This document shows positions 50,130-62,990 of a stretch of DNA of 64,000 nt, piece by piece. This stretch comes from Vermamoeba vermiformis. Taxonomy: Eukaryota; Tubulinea; Echinamoebida. The position numbers and the translations under genes are program-made. The stretch's first letter is position 1. Each line of letters starts with the position of its first letter. The notes under the pieces were generated by a model. It was not told the origin of the DNA, did no database searches, and saw only the letters and a program-made list of their open reading frames with translations. The stretch covers positions 173,449-237,448 of the forward strand of contig JBEWZL010000213.1 of the NCBI GenBank assembly GCA_045837725.1, read 5' to 3'.

Positions 50130-53100
50130 TTACACCATAATACCGTTGTACGGATCGTTATCGTGCTTCGGTTTCTCCTTGTCAAGCGAGAGTTTTTCTT
50201 CGTCTTTCATTACAATGGCCAAAAAGATGTCTTCGAGATTGGACTCGCTGAAGCCCCAGTTCTTAATATGAAGAGTTTTGCGTTGCGCTTCGATGACCTT
50301 GACGAGTGCTGACAAATTGACTTCTTTGGACACTTTGAAGGTAATTGTCGTTTGATTCTTTTCGATCAGTCCAGGATTGGCGTTGACATTCACCAACAAT
50401 CTGTTCAGAATAAGTCATTATTGTAATGATTTTTACTTGTCGTACCGTTGCACATCTTGATGTTTGTCTTCATCGGCAATGAACTCGATCTTGTAGAATG
50501 TGCCGTACTTGCGCTTCAGTTGGTGTTGAGTGCCGATTGTCTTCAATCTGCCCAAACTGTAATATACAAGTTAGAAAAGTCTACTAGGTACCTATTATAG
50601 TACCTCTGAATGGCAATTCTAGTGCACAATGCCTCCGCTTCTTCCATCGAATGCGTAGTCAGCAACAAGCAGCGATTTTCCTGGTGCCTCGTTAGAACGA
50701 AAAATACACTCGCACCTGTACGTACTCTAATCTTTTCGATGACTTGCCACAGACCACGTCTGTTACCAGGGTCAAGGCCACTCGAAGGTTCGTCTAAGAA
50801 GATCACGTCCGGTTCGCCCATCAATGAAATGGCGATCGACAAGCGACGCTTTTGACCACCGCTCAAATCGCCAGCGAGACGTCGTCTGTTCAGTGTGTCA
50901 GTTAAAGTCCGGTAAATGTGATTGTTTGCACGGCTATTACCTTTCACCTTCCAGACCGACTTCGACAACGATGTTGTGCACGTGCTCCTTTTCGATCTTT
51001 CTAGCAATACCCTTCATGCGCGAATAAAAGAGCAAATGTTCTTCGACCTGTCGAGTATGTGATTAGCGAAGGAAAATAGATCATGATTGTACCACTTACG
51101 GTGAGATCTTCCCATAAGATATCTTTCTGCAAGCAGACACCAATTCGCGATTGAATTTTACCGAGATCTCTCGTCAGTTTATAACCGCCAATGTAGGCTT
51201 CGCCGGATGTCACAGTAAGCAAGCCAGACAACATATTTACCAAGGCTGCGAGTTCGTTAGAACCGAGCATTAAATTAATCTTGCCGCTACTCACTTGTTT
51301 TACCAGCGCCGTTAGATCCCAACAATCCGAAGCAGTCATTGCGACGCACGTGGAAACTTACGTTGTTGACGGCAATAATAGGCTTGTCGCTGAATAATAG
51401 AGATTAGTTTGGTTGCAAAATATATAAAGAAGACTAAAGTTGCTACTCGGCCCAGTGAAAATTCAATTCACGACATACCCAGTGGCACCAGGGAATTTCT
51501 TGGTGATTTGTTTGACTACAAGAGGACTGTCACGCGGGATGTTGTTGTGCAACACATTTTCAGCTTCACGTTCTACGTCGCCTTCACGCGATGAACCGTC
51601 CTGCATGAGCTACGTCAGATTGAGACGACACATCGCTCGGCAATGAAACGAATTACTAACCTCCACCTCGTCTTCTTCAATAAGTAATGGTTTGTCTTCG
51701 TCTGCGTGCTCGCTAACGTCGAATTTCTTGTTTTTGCGGAACCACAAGAATGGGAAGTAGAATGGGCGTTGAGAACCGAGTTCTTTTGGCATTACTTGAT
51801 CCAAGTAGCTAAGCGAAATACATTTAGTATGCACGAGAAGGAAGTGCTTGGTGCCTTACATTGCAAGCAACATCAGCACAGTGGAAGTAGCAACGATGTA
51901 GCCAATCAAAATCCACGAATTAGTGTAGGCAGCTGCGGCGCCACTAACCATGGCTGGATTCGAAATGACGTGCGCATTGATCATCACAGCTACAGGGCAA
52001 TTAGTAACGGTATCGCGGCACATTTCAGCTTTACGTACTTCGATAGAAAGCAAAGCCAGGCCACAGATTGTACCATACCGGGGGCAGTGCGTTGGTGGCA
52101 AACACTGCGTAGTTGAAAGCAGCAGCAACACCTATTTGAATGAAAGCCAAGCCGTAGCAGAACACGAGCGCAAGGGGCCAGTTGCTGAAGATCATGCCGA
52201 GGAAGTAGGCCAGGGAAATTTGTGCGTGACCCCAGAGGAGAATCACGAGCAAGAGAATAGGGCTGAGGACGTTAAAAAGTTAGAACAGCGCGTGGTATAA
52301 CAAGGACACGTACCTGAAGTTGGTGAATAGCACCATTCTGAACGCGATACCAGCGACGATTAGAATGGCAACGACGAACAAGTAGACTATGTAGTCGTGG
52401 ATGTAGTTGGCAGTCCAGTAGGTCGTAGCTTTCAATCCCATCTATTGATGATGTTAGAGCTGAATCCAAGCGGTATCGCTAGTGGCTCGACTTACCAATC
52501 GGTTGATTTCCATGATGCCCGAATTACGTTCAGCAACCATTTTGAACATAAAGAGCGGCGTTAACAAGAAGAGCACGCAACTCAATAAGTTAGCTTGAAT
52601 TGACGCGTTGATGACATCAACCATACCAATGTTGCCGAAGTTGATCGTCATCGCCTGTCGATTATTGAGTTACGAGCCAATCAAGTGCGTCGATACTTAC
52701 ACCAAATGCAGTGGTGATGCCGTTGAGTGTCTCCCACGAGAAAGTCTTGTTCAGCATGTGAGCGAAGCCAGCGTTGTGCAACAAGTAAGGCATCGCCGGT
52801 GGCAGCTTTTCACCTCTGAACTAAGCAACATTTAAGTTAGCGAAGCAGTTTGAATTGTTGCGTAGCTTACGGGCAGCCGGTAATAAGCATAATCGTCGAA
52901 GAGCGGGAAGAACTCATATTCGATCTTTCGTTGTTTGCCTTCGAGCGAGACTGTATGCACGTTGTATACTATTCACATATTTAATGTTAGAGGTAGATCA
53001 GGTTTGGAATAGTCGAGCACGTACCACCAGATTGGATCAAGGATTCAACCGCGCACCAATCTACTTCGTAATTGTATCTGTTGCGGTTTTTGCAATCATA

Positions 53101-53670
53101 GAATGTCGTATAGCCGTCGTACATCTTTTTCATGGCCTCGTCATAGGAGGAGACAGGTGTGAAGTTTGGCGTGTACAATTGACTCGCATTGAGTGGTTGC
53201 GAAAGATTGAAATCAAACGAAAAAGGTACTTGAGCGATGTGATCGATCAATCCTGAATATTAAAGTTAAAGAACACGCCGATATTATGATTTTTGCCTTG
53301 TTACCTGGAGATGTGTTTTGGATCGAGAAAATCGTGTTGTCACTATCGTTTCGCAGTTGTCCAAATTGCTTCGCGGCATCATCGAGGGAGTAATAAAAAG
53401 AATACCAAGAAATTGCCGATGACGAGTACGGGTTATATTGGCTGAGGATACTCAATGGCGAGAAGTACACACCAACATTGGCATTCGCTGCTTTGAATCA
53501 ATAACAAGTCACGTAAATATGCCCGTATACTTACACTTTGATTCTCCACCCATTTGGCTTTGTAAAATGACTGAAAGTAGACCGCAGGTCAAAATAAGCA
53601 ATACCAAAATCACGATCTGAACCGCCATTGATTTTTTCTGGCGCCAGGCTAGCGTGATATTTTTAAGCAT
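50130..53670 (-). CDS. ABCA-family half-transporter (membrane domain plus one ATPase domain)
   Basis: Starts with [20 protein letters not shown], which carries TM1, then a large non-cytosolic loop, a cluster of membrane helices (about 51850-52680) and one nucleotide-binding domain. Walker A is [18 protein letters not shown], visible only after removing a short GTGAGT...GCAG intron (about 51250-51289). Q-loop: [15 protein letters not shown]. Signature: [16 protein letters not shown]. Walker [14 protein letters not shown]. Switch: [14 protein letters not shown]. The C-terminus ([19 protein letters not shown]) matches the end of ABCA proteins. It needs a partner half, or a dimer, to transport, probably lipid. 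It lies head to head with the second ABCA half-transporter, 313 bases apart. Confidence 0.88.
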
Positions 53671-53983
53671 CTAAATATTTAGCAATTTTAATTTTGATAG
53701 CAATAAAAAGTTACGTACCACAGCACGAAGCTGCGATCCAAAAGACGGCTTTGCTCGTTGCATGCTTCTGTAGTGCTATTAAACGAAAAATATATTAAAT
53801 GTCATGATACTGCAAGCCCAGCTGACTTTTCTGAATTGAGTTATTCAGTAAAACGGGAAAAAACGAAAATCACATACGTAGATATTTTTCGCGTTTCCAT
53901 CGATCTTGCAAACACGAAAACTATGTTATCGCACAGCAAGTTAATACGATATTTTTAATTATTTAGTTGTTCGCGAAGGCAGC
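53671..53983. promoter_or_regulatory. Shared divergent promoter region of the two ABCA half-transporter genes
   Basis: The 313 bases between two divergent start codons of same-family genes. The region is AT-rich with no recognised operator. Shared regulation is inferred from the arrangement only. Confidence 0.45.
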
Positions 53984-56900
53984 ATGGAGGGAATTAAACA
54001 ACAAGCTGCGCAACTGCGGCTTTTGATAAACAAAAATCTGAAAGTAGGGGTAAGTCATCGTACATTATTAAGATTTTTTTTGCTATATTATTGTTTGATT
54101 TAATTTTGAAATGTTGATCAGATCAGAAACTGGTACTTCACGCTTATTCTGCTGTTATTGCCGGCAATATTTTTATTGCTATTCTGGGTGATGCAGATCT
54201 CTTTATTTCCTACTCTCGTATCAGGAGGAAATGTGCGCACTTTGGATTTAAACACGATCCCTCCCTGCACAACACTCCTCAGTACTAAAGCTCACTGCAT
54301 CACAATCGGTTATGCTCCCACTAATAGTACATATTACACTATAATGAAAATCTTGGCCGAGCAACATCATCTGAGCATTGCGACGGATGTCAACAATGCG
54401 ACAGATCAAACTTACGACGTTGTTGGTTTTGATAGTCAAGACAAGATTGAAACCTACGCGAAAACGTATCCGAATGCAACGCAAGCATGTAAGCAGTATT
54501 ATTTCTCGGTCCGCCGTACTAATTTTTTGTGCGTCCAGTTGTGATCTTCTCATCTCCCACGAGCTACGGTATTTATTATCAAGATCGATGGTTCGATATC
54601 TTTTTTGCTCAAACCGTCGACGATGCAAATATCTCACCACAAGTTCAAGTCGCTATGGATCAAGCCATCCGTAAGTCCCTCTCAGTTCGCTCTTTTTGAA
54701 CTTCGCCAATACTTTATTTTGGACCAGTGACTTGGAAACTAAGACAAGTGGAGAATGATGAAAGTGCAGAGTATAAACTGAGCGTTCAGCGTCACCTCAA
54801 TAAGGCAACGGGCGATTACATGGCAAAGCGAGGTAAGTTATTTGGAGTCGTGAATGGACAATATCTAATAGGACCATAATAGCGTCTATGTGGTCCACGT
54901 TTGGCATGATCTTCTTGTATTTGGGCATGATAGTATACGCGTTCAATTTGTCCAGCAAGATCCACGACGAACGCTCCCTTCAGTTAGTGCACGGCCTTAA
55001 AATCGCGGGCATGCTGAACGGACCGTTTTGGATGTCTTGGTTCTTGACTTATGCGCTGTACTCATTGATCTCCTCTATTTTTGTCATTGGTACGTACTCC
55101 GGACTAGATATTTTGGCCAAACTAACTGGGCATTTAGTCGTTGGTTATGCGCTTCAATTGCCTTACTTCGTCTATTGCAACTTTATGGTTTCGCTGTTGA
55201 CGCTCTGGCTTGGATATTTGGCCACAATTTCGTTTGTCTTGTGGTTATCTTCGTGGATCCACCGTGCCGTCGTCAATAGTACGTAGAACAGTATTTTAAC
55301 CATAATGTAATAACCCTGGCGCAGGTTTGTTACTATCATTCTTTATGCTCGTGCAAATTGGTCTTGTTTGGCTCTACGGTTGGTCATTGTGAGTCATTCT
55401 TGCCGCTCACTCCTTGTACTGACACGCCCCTATAGAATGGCCGTTCAAACTATGTACAGCTCTGCTGGCGTAATTTCATCGTTTTTGATTTATTCCTGCT
55501 CATTCGGAGGATTGTTCGCTCACATCAACTCCAGAACACTGACCTACGACGCTAACAATAATCCGGTTGTGCCGAAGAGTAAGCAGCGAAGATTTAGTTC
55601 TAAGGTGATCTAACGAGATTTGCAGCCTTCACTTGGTCAGACTTGTACGATTCTTCCTATGACGGTGATCTTATTATCACAGCGAGTGGTTTAATGATCT
55701 ACTTGCTGTTAAACATCGCTGTGGCATTGTTTTTTGCTTGGCACTTTGACTACGTGTGGCCTGGCAAATACGGCATTCCCAAACGTATGTTCTTCTTCTT
55801 TTCGCCCACGGTAAGTTGACAAGCCTCGTCGCTTCGTGTTCTAATATTTGCGTAGTTCTGGAGCTTAACCAAGTCGGAGTCTATCGTCGATATTAGCGCG
55901 TTTGATGCGTCAAAGATCAACTCTGTAAGTAACTGTTATTCTTATACTGTATGGGTGCTTATAAACTGAGTCTAGGTTGTCTCGGATCTTGATCCGTACA
56001 TCAACGCTGAAAACGAATTTGCTGTCAGAGCAGCTAAACGTCGCGATCCAGACGTGTTATTAAAAGTGCTTCGTCTGTCCAAGACATTCAAAAAAGGACG
56101 AAGTGCTAATGCTCAGGACGCACGCGCTCTTGATATGGTTTCTCTCGCGGGAACGAAGAATTCAATTCTTTGTATTCTCGGACACAACGGTGCTGGTAAA
56201 ACGACCCTACTAAATGTAAGTCGTGCATATGACAATCGGCCATGAGGTTTAATATTCGTTGCAGCTGCTGACAGGTGTGTTTGCTCCAAGTTACGGAGAG
56301 GCATTCATTGGTGACTCTTCAATTACTGACAGCATCGATACCATCCGAAATATGATTGGTGTAAGTACGACTGCGATTACTAGCTCTGTATTGACACAAC
56401 GCAGGTTTGCTCCCAAGAAGATATTTTGTGGCCCAAGCTCACGGCTCGTGAACACTTAGAATTGTTTGGCACTTTGAAGCGCATTCCTAAGGACCAACTT
56501 GCCGAGGCTATTGACAAACAGCTGAAACAAGTCGGACTTACTTTCGCTGCAGATCGTTTGGCAGTCACATTCTCTGGTGGTATGAAACGCCGTTTGTCCG
56601 TCGCTATTAGCAGTCTCGGAAATCCTGCAGTGATTTTCTTGGACGAACCAACGACTGGATTGGATCCAAGGTACATACTTTGCATAGAATCTTTTGAACA
56701 TAACTAACTAACGAGAGAACAGCAACAAACGACAACTTTGGGATGTTATCGAAGAGATGAAGAAAGATCGTTTGATCGTGCTCACCACGCACTCGATGGC
56801 CGAAGCAGATCACCTGGGTGACAAGATCGCCATCTTGGCACTTGGCCGATTGCGCGCTATTGGTAGCAGCTTGCATTTGAAGAATCAATTCGGCGTTGGC

Positions 56901-57798
56901 TATCATTTGAACTTGGTTTGCAACGAACCGGAAGACGTGTCCGTAGCCAAGCAAAAAATGGAAGAGTTCTTCCCCATGGCTACGCTCGAAACTGAAAGCG
57001 CCAACAACCTTAGCTACTCGATTACACAGTTGCGTGTCGAACAGCTGTCGCCTTTCTTGAGCTGGATTGAGAACGAAGGAGCCCTGGAGCGCAAAGCGAA
57101 CAATAATGCTCGTGGTAAAGCAATCCTGCTCGATTGGGGATTGTCACAAACAAGTAAGCAACAGCCCTAGTGCAACATCAACGGTACTAACACATTGCAT
57201 TATAGCCCTGGAAGAAGTGTTCTTGCGTGTAACACACGGCAATGCATCGGTGCACGAGCAGGATGCTGAAGAGAAGGATAAGGCGCCTTCAACGGCCCAA
57301 CGTGAACTCAAGATTGTTCTCGGTGAGGATTATTCCAACCCACTGGGTTCCATTCTCATCGATGCATCCACGACTGCGCACGAATGTCGCGAACTTGTCG
57401 AAGCGAACCCTGCCATCGCGAAGTTCGTCAATGGATTCACCTACAGTATTCTGTTTAACGGTGTTCCGCTTCGAGTGTCGGAGGAGCACTCTACAAAGGC
57501 AACTGACTTCCTGCCGCTGATGGCTCTGCAAGTAAACGCCAAACAAGAAACTAAAGCCGTCTCAGCCAAACAGTATCAAGAGGTAACGAGCACTCAGATT
57601 TGTTAGACTGTTTACTCACCAATTTGCGTTCAGTTAGTAAAGCAACACGAAGATCTTGTGGCCAAGTACCAAGCACTCGTCAAAGATCTTGAGTTAGCGA
57701 GAGAATCGTTGCAAGAAGTGGCTCAATTGCGCGTAGAGTGTGAACAATACAAAATGCGAATTCAAGAACTGGAGCATAGGTTAATGGAGAAGCAATAA
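53984..57798 (+). CDS. ABCA-family half-transporter with C-terminal extension
   Basis: N-terminal TM1 (NWYFTLILLLLPAIFLLLFW), large extracellular loop with N-glycosylation sites, then five or more helices (WSTFGMIFLYLGMIVYAFNL, GPFWMSWFLTYALYSLISSI, NFMVSLLTLWLGYLATISFV, LLLSFFMLVQIGLVWLYGW and others), then one ATPase domain. Walker A: LGHNGAGKTTLLNLLTG (split by an intron at 56216). Q-loop: GVCSQEDILWPKLTAREH. Signature: TFSGGMKRRLSVAIS. Walker B: VIFLDEPTTGLDP. Switch: VLTTHSMAEADHLGDKIAI. ABCA-type ending: TTLEEVFLRVTHG. Beyond this the protein continues about 160 residues with a compact alpha/beta-looking segment (RELKIVLGEDYSNPLGSILI; about 57305-57530) and a coiled coil (KQHEDLVAKYQALVKDLELA, then CEQYKMRIQELEHRLMEKQ), unusual for ABCA proteins. 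Lipid export is the family's usual role. Confidence 0.9.
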
Positions 57799-58347
57799 AG
57801 GTCTGAGATTACCGGTTTACAGCCGTAAAATGATCGCTAGCCTCGATCAATAAATAAGCGGTCTAGTGGTCCAAAATTCTCATTATAAGACAAAGATAAA
57901 TTTTAAAGATATCTTTTCGCTTTTCATGGACTACAAGAATAATAAACCTGACACTTCCGATCCGAGAGCCAGCAGAGTATTAAAACCAACAAGATCCGCT
58001 GGCATCATTATAAATTACAAGGGCGTGTTTGTATGTACAAAGAAGAAGACTAAAATACTTCAATGGGACGCAAAGTGTCAGTTGTCATCGATCCAAGATT
58101 CTCGGGTATTTTCCGACGAACCTCCAAAATTACTGCTTTTCCAAGCGAGACAATTATAGGCGAGACGTTCCTGTTGTACTATTAGCTATTTGTTTGCTTG
58201 ATTTAAAGTCTGAAACACATTACGGGTCATGTCAAATGTCAGTTTCGCGAAAAGTCACGTTGCTCATCGCGTGACTTCATAAATAAACTGCTTATCGGAG
58301 AGGCACCTAATCAATTGCTAACTAATAGCAGCACAGCGCATCCAATA
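57799..58347. other. Intergenic region with a possible small open frame
   Basis: About 550 bases. An ATG-initiated frame at 57926-58159 codes for about 77 residues (MDYKNNKPDTSDPRASRVLK, ending LLFQARQL) rich in Lys, Asp and Ser, with no recognised domain or splice context. It may be chance. The 3' part holds the promoter of the Kelch receptor kinase. Confidence 0.3.
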
Positions 58348-61300
58348 ATGTTTATCAACAGAGATCGATTAAACATAATCGTTTTCTGGTTGCCGTGTTT
58401 GTTTATCGCCGGAATAGTAACGCAAGATGTTACTCCGAGAGCGAGGTACGGAGCAGGTGGCTGGACATCACTCGACGGAGACTTGTGGCTTTTTGGTGGA
58501 ATCGTGTTCGATAACGGTAATTATAGTTAAATACAATCTACGAATTCTGTAAACATTGGATTAGCTCCGTACTATAATTGTGTATTGTTTTCAGACTTTT
58601 TTTTTGACGTGCAAAAAAGGCTCGAAATTGTTTTTGAAATTTTTTCTTTTTACAAGCACTAACGTACCACTAACGAAATATTAATTATTAGCGAGTTATA
58701 CTCCATTGACGAACGATTTATGGAGATTTACGTCAGAAACGTCAACTTGGGATTGGATTCGCGGCTCACAAGCGCCAATGGCTCCCACTGTGTTTGGGAC
58801 ATTTGGCGTTCCTTCTATTTCATCAAATCCGGGATCCAGATACTTATTCGCGAGTTGGACTGACTTTCGAGGAGACTTGTGGCTCTTTGGTTACGTTATT
58901 TCGGGTAATTGGATAATTAAAATAACAAAAATTCAACTTAATTAATTAAAATATTATAGGCGATTATTACAACGATTTATGGCGATATAGACTCTCAACA
59001 AACGAATGGGCGTGGATGGGCGGCTCAGATCAAAATTCAAACGTGCTTGGAATTTATAACACGCGCACTGTTCCGGACGATACTACATACCCTGGTTCTC
59101 GCGCCCTAACAGCATATACAACAAGTCCAAACGGAACACTGTTTTACCTATTCGGCGGTGACGGTTATAATGAGATTAAACGAGGTATGAGTTACTTTTA
59201 GTTGCTCAATATTAGTACGTTACGTTCATGATCTAATCTTTTGTTAAAGAGATCGTGTTGCCAGATCTTTGGCGCTACAATGTGGAAACCAATCAATGGA
59301 CTTGGTTGAGCGGCAATTCTACTGGCCGTAATTTAGGCAATAACGGGACGCTGGGTGTTGCCTCTGGAGGTATTCCGGGCAATCGGCAGCGCGCACATAT
59401 TTGGGCTTCTGACGATTATTTGTGGCTTTTTGCCGGTTACGGTCAATTTATTAATACCGGTAGTAAGTACAAACTGTTTGAAGTATTGCGTGCTATCATT
59501 TACGGTTTTTTAGTCAACTTCAACGATTTTTGGCGATATGACCTGAACAATGACACGTGGACTTGGCTCGGAGGTTATTCTGGACCGGGCAACTACGGTC
59601 AATTCAGAGTCCCCAGTGCTAGTAATTGGCCTGGCAGTCGTGTCGGTGGAGTCTATTGGACGCTTGGCACAACTCTTTACCTGTTTGGAGGCGAAGGGTA
59701 CGGAGAAACAGCCACCGGAAGTACAGGTAACACGGTTGCAACTTAGTAGCTAACATTAAGCTAACGTTAGTGCAGATTTACTTAACGATCTATGGAGTTA
59801 CGATACCACAACAAACATGTGGACGTGGCTTCATGGCAGTAAAGAGGTCAGACAAACCGGATCTTACGTCGTTGTCAACGGCAGTACCGAATATCAGTAT
59901 CCTGGGGCTAGAAGAGATGCAACGGGCTGGGTTAGCGCAAAAAGTGGCTTGTTGTATTTGTTTGGCGGCTATGGACTTGGTTCTGTGCAAGGAGGTAACC
60001 GACCAAGATCCGCTGGAGTTCGGCGTGGTAAACTGACGCTTTAACAAATAGCTGGTATGATGAACGACCTCTGGGTGTTCAACACGAGTAATAATCAATG
60101 GAGATGGATTTCTGGCAGCAATATCATCAACCAAATTGGAGCCTTTTGTCCAGCCAATTCTGAAGCGAATCCGGTCACTCTCGAAGGCTGTACTTTACGT
60201 AATTATCATTCCTCGCCCAGCATAACGAGCTAACAAACTATTATTTACGTAGTGTGTGGTAACAATAGAACCGATGCTGGAGAAGAGTGCCAGACTGGAG
60301 CTGGTTGCGTGCAGTGCCGCTGCCAATCCCCTTACGTAGTGGGAAATCCATCGCTGAGCTGCACGCGTAAGCACTTATCTAAGCAATTCCTTATGGATTA
60401 ACGTTTATACGGTTAGTTTGCGGAAATAACCAATTAGACGACAACGAACAATGCGACGGTGGTTCGAACTGTCAAAATTGTACTTGTGTGGCAGGAACTG
60501 TTTCAATTAATGGAAACTGTTCAAGTAAGTCTTAGCTGATCTCTCAATTCGATTTTAACTGCAGTTTTAGCGTGTGGAAATGGAGTAATCGATTCAGGAG
60601 AAGAGTGTGACGGAGGCACGGGCTGTTTATCGAGCTGTGTTTGTGACAACTCGCAATACTACCTGCCTTTTAATCCTGCAGCTGCGTATTGTACCAGTAA
60701 GTGGTAAAAATAATAGGTTGAAGTGCGACGGCAATTAACTTATCTTGTAGAGAGCGAAGGCGCACCATGGCAAATTGCCGTCGCAGCAGTTGTTCCTTCC
60801 GTAGCGCTTATCGCTGGGGCGTTCGTTGGTGCTTTCTTTTATCTAAAAAGATTGCGCAAGAAACAAAGGAAAGCAGTCGATAACACGTACATAGAAATGG
60901 CCAATTCGTTCCTGAATCTGCCAACCGCGCTTTACATACCGTTCTCGGCAATAACCATCCACGAGATTATCGGCGAAGGAAGTTATGGCAATGTTTACCT
61001 TGCTGATTGGAATGGCACTCGTGTTGCTCTAAAAGCACCCAAAAAGGAATACACGTCACAGTTTCTTGAAGAGCTTCGCGTGATGTCGCGCATCAAGTAA
61101 GGCTATCAATAATCTTCTGAATCGCTCTAATTGGTATTTAGACCACACGACAACATTGTTCGACTTTATGGCTATTCAATTCGTGATAGTGAGACTGTGT
61201 ACGTTGTTATGGAATTTTGTGCACAGTCGAGTTTGGACAAGTTATTGTACGATACTGATCGTCCACTCTCGCTTGATCAGAAGATTTTGTGGATCAAACA

Positions 61301-61742
61301 GATCGCAGCAGGACTCTGTCACTTGCATGAAAATCAAGTTATTCACCGAGACATTGCTGCACGCAACATTCTAATGTCCGACAACGTTGCGAAGCTTTCA
61401 GATTTTGGCATGTCGCGCCAAGTGACCGTGGACAAAGGAATGACGAAATCTGAAGTAGGGCCATTACGTTGGATGGCACCTGAATCTATTCGCGACCGTG
61501 TCTACTCAACAAAAACTGACGTGTGGATGTTTGGATGCTGCGTGTATGAAATTTTGGTGCAACACGAGCCGCACGCAAATGGTGATCCTATCCAGACTGC
61601 TATCAAAATTCAAAACGAGAACTTGACACCTGAAATTCCTGAGGTGCTCAGTGAAAATATGGCTTCACTGCTTAGGGCCTGCTGGAACCCTTCCCCAAAT
61701 AACAGACCAAGCATGACCGAAATTGTGGCCCATTTTCAATAA
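58348..61742 (+). CDS. Receptor tyrosine kinase with Kelch-repeat and Cys-rich ectodomain
   Basis: Paralogue of the receptor at 41.2 kb. Signal peptide LNIIVFWLPCLFIAGIVT, then six or so Kelch blades: LWLFGGIVF, TNDLWRFTSETSTWDW, NDLWRYRLSTNEWAWMGG, FYLFGGDGY, PDLWRYNVETNQWTWLSG, NDFWRYDLNNDTWTWLGG, LYLFGGEGYG, NDLWSYDTTTNMWTWL, LYLFGGYGLG, NDLWVFNTSNNQWRWISG. Next are Cys-rich modules with repeating CGNxxxDxxEECxxG (DAGEECQTGAGC, LDDNEQCDGGSNC, IDSGEECDGGTGC; about 60250-60690) instead of EGF repeats. The transmembrane helix is IAVAAVVPSVALIAGAFVGA (about 60775-60845). Kinase: GEGSYGNVYLADW, VALKAP, IHRDIAARNIL, DFGMSRQ, VGPLRWMAPESI, DVWMFGCCVYEI, complete. A longer intron sits at 58516-58690. 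The ligand is unknown. Confidence 0.9.
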
Positions 61743-62432
61743 AATAATTGTTTCTAAGCAAATCATCCACCAACAGTCAAATTAAATATTTACCATAGAT
61801 AACATACCTCTGCAAACAAAATTACCTTCATCACCTCATGTCTGTCATGACCTGCAAATTCTCATGATGTATTGAGAATTGTACTTTAAATATAACCAGG
61901 TTGTAGTACTATTGTTCAACACTTATGTTGGTGCAAAATTAAGAGGATAGGATGCATTTGTTGCGACGGCCAGTATGATGTGCTATGCTTTGACACTGCC
62001 ACTGGATAGTATGTAACTAGCCCTTGCAGCTGCATTCTTTTCTTTGACATCTTGTCACATCTGCTTCAAGAGAGATTTGCAAATCAGGAGGTGCTGTTCA
62101 CTTTTAATTCATTGAGGGTGAAAGAAGATATCTCAATGTCATTCCAAGATTGTACAATTTCAACTGACCCCTTAAAAGACAATCCTCAGCAAGTTTACTT
62201 AGATTAAATTTGACTTGCTTCCCTTCAAAGTCATTGTTGCCAAAGGAAGTCATCTTTGGAGTCTACATGTGGTTAGGAGTTGATGTCCCATAGTTCTGTG
62301 CAGGCACCTTTAACACTGCAGGCGCATGGCCAGTCTTTTTTATGTTTGCTCTCATGTACTATGCGTATTTAAGAAAATCCTTATTGTTTTTAATTTTTGT
62401 TTCGAATTTTGACTAAGTTATTTTATAGCAAT
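61743..62432. other. CpG-poor subtelomeric region without recognised genes
   Basis: About 690 bases between the last receptor kinase gene and the zinc-finger relic. The composition changes sharply: CpG almost disappears and TpG/CpA are frequent. No intact frame, RNA gene or repeat copy was recognised. This resembles methylated or decayed repeat DNA. Confidence 0.45.
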
Positions 62433-62657
62433 ATGACTCTAAGATTTGATCCTGCTTGGACTACAAAAGTTGGTGACTCATTCCTGTGCACTTTCGACGG
62501 ATGCCCAAAATCCTTCAAACATGCGAGAACTGCTACTGGTCACTTTCGCCAGGATAAATCTTGAAGCCAAAAGTTCTGCCAGCACTGCAAATCTGAGTTC
62601 AGCAAGGACAAATGCCTTCAAAATCATCTTCGTGGAGGAGCATTAATATGGCTTTAG
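62433..62657 (+). pseudogene. Relic of a BED/C2H2 zinc-finger coding sequence
   Basis: One frame codes for SFLCTFDGCPKSFKHARTA and, after an in-frame stop, KFCQHCKSEFSKDKCLQNHL, both with zinc-finger-like Cys/His spacing. The second resembles the BED finger found in hAT-type DNA transposases and in some host regulators. An intron-like acceptor (TTTTATAG) stands just before the ATG. With the stop and no continuation it is probably a fragment of a gene or of a DNA transposon, embedded in CpG-poor subtelomeric DNA. Confidence 0.4.
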
Positions 62658-62990
62658 GGTTTGGGCTTATGCTTCGCTTTTCGGGCCCCTGGATCTCTAA
62701 CGAAATTTCACCGAAATTTCCAGGAGTTGTTCCATGCAGCGAGGACCGAAGGCCCGAGCGCATCGCACCAAGTCCCATTACATTTGGTGATAGTGATGCA
62801 GAGATTATATACCCTTTAGGGTTAGGGCTGGTGGGGCTGCGGTTGGGTGTGAGGCAAGTCAGCCACAGAGGCCAATCAAACATTTGTACAAATCAGCCGC
62901 CACCCATGGCCAATGTATGTGACATTAAATAAACAAGATGTTTGGAGTAGCCTGTATACTGGGAAATTGGTGCCTTAGTTGATAACTGAC

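Noticed and set aside
51240-51339. Apparent loss of the Walker A lysine in the minus-strand ABCA gene
   Set aside because: Reading straight through gives [12 protein letters not shown], but a short GTGAGT...GCAG intron lies inside the motif; removing it restores [16 protein letters not shown].
62815-62835. Interstitial telomere-like TAGGGTTAGGG next to the zinc-finger relic
   Set aside because: Only about two units, and the sequence is GGGTT-rich in general; too short to call an old telomere.
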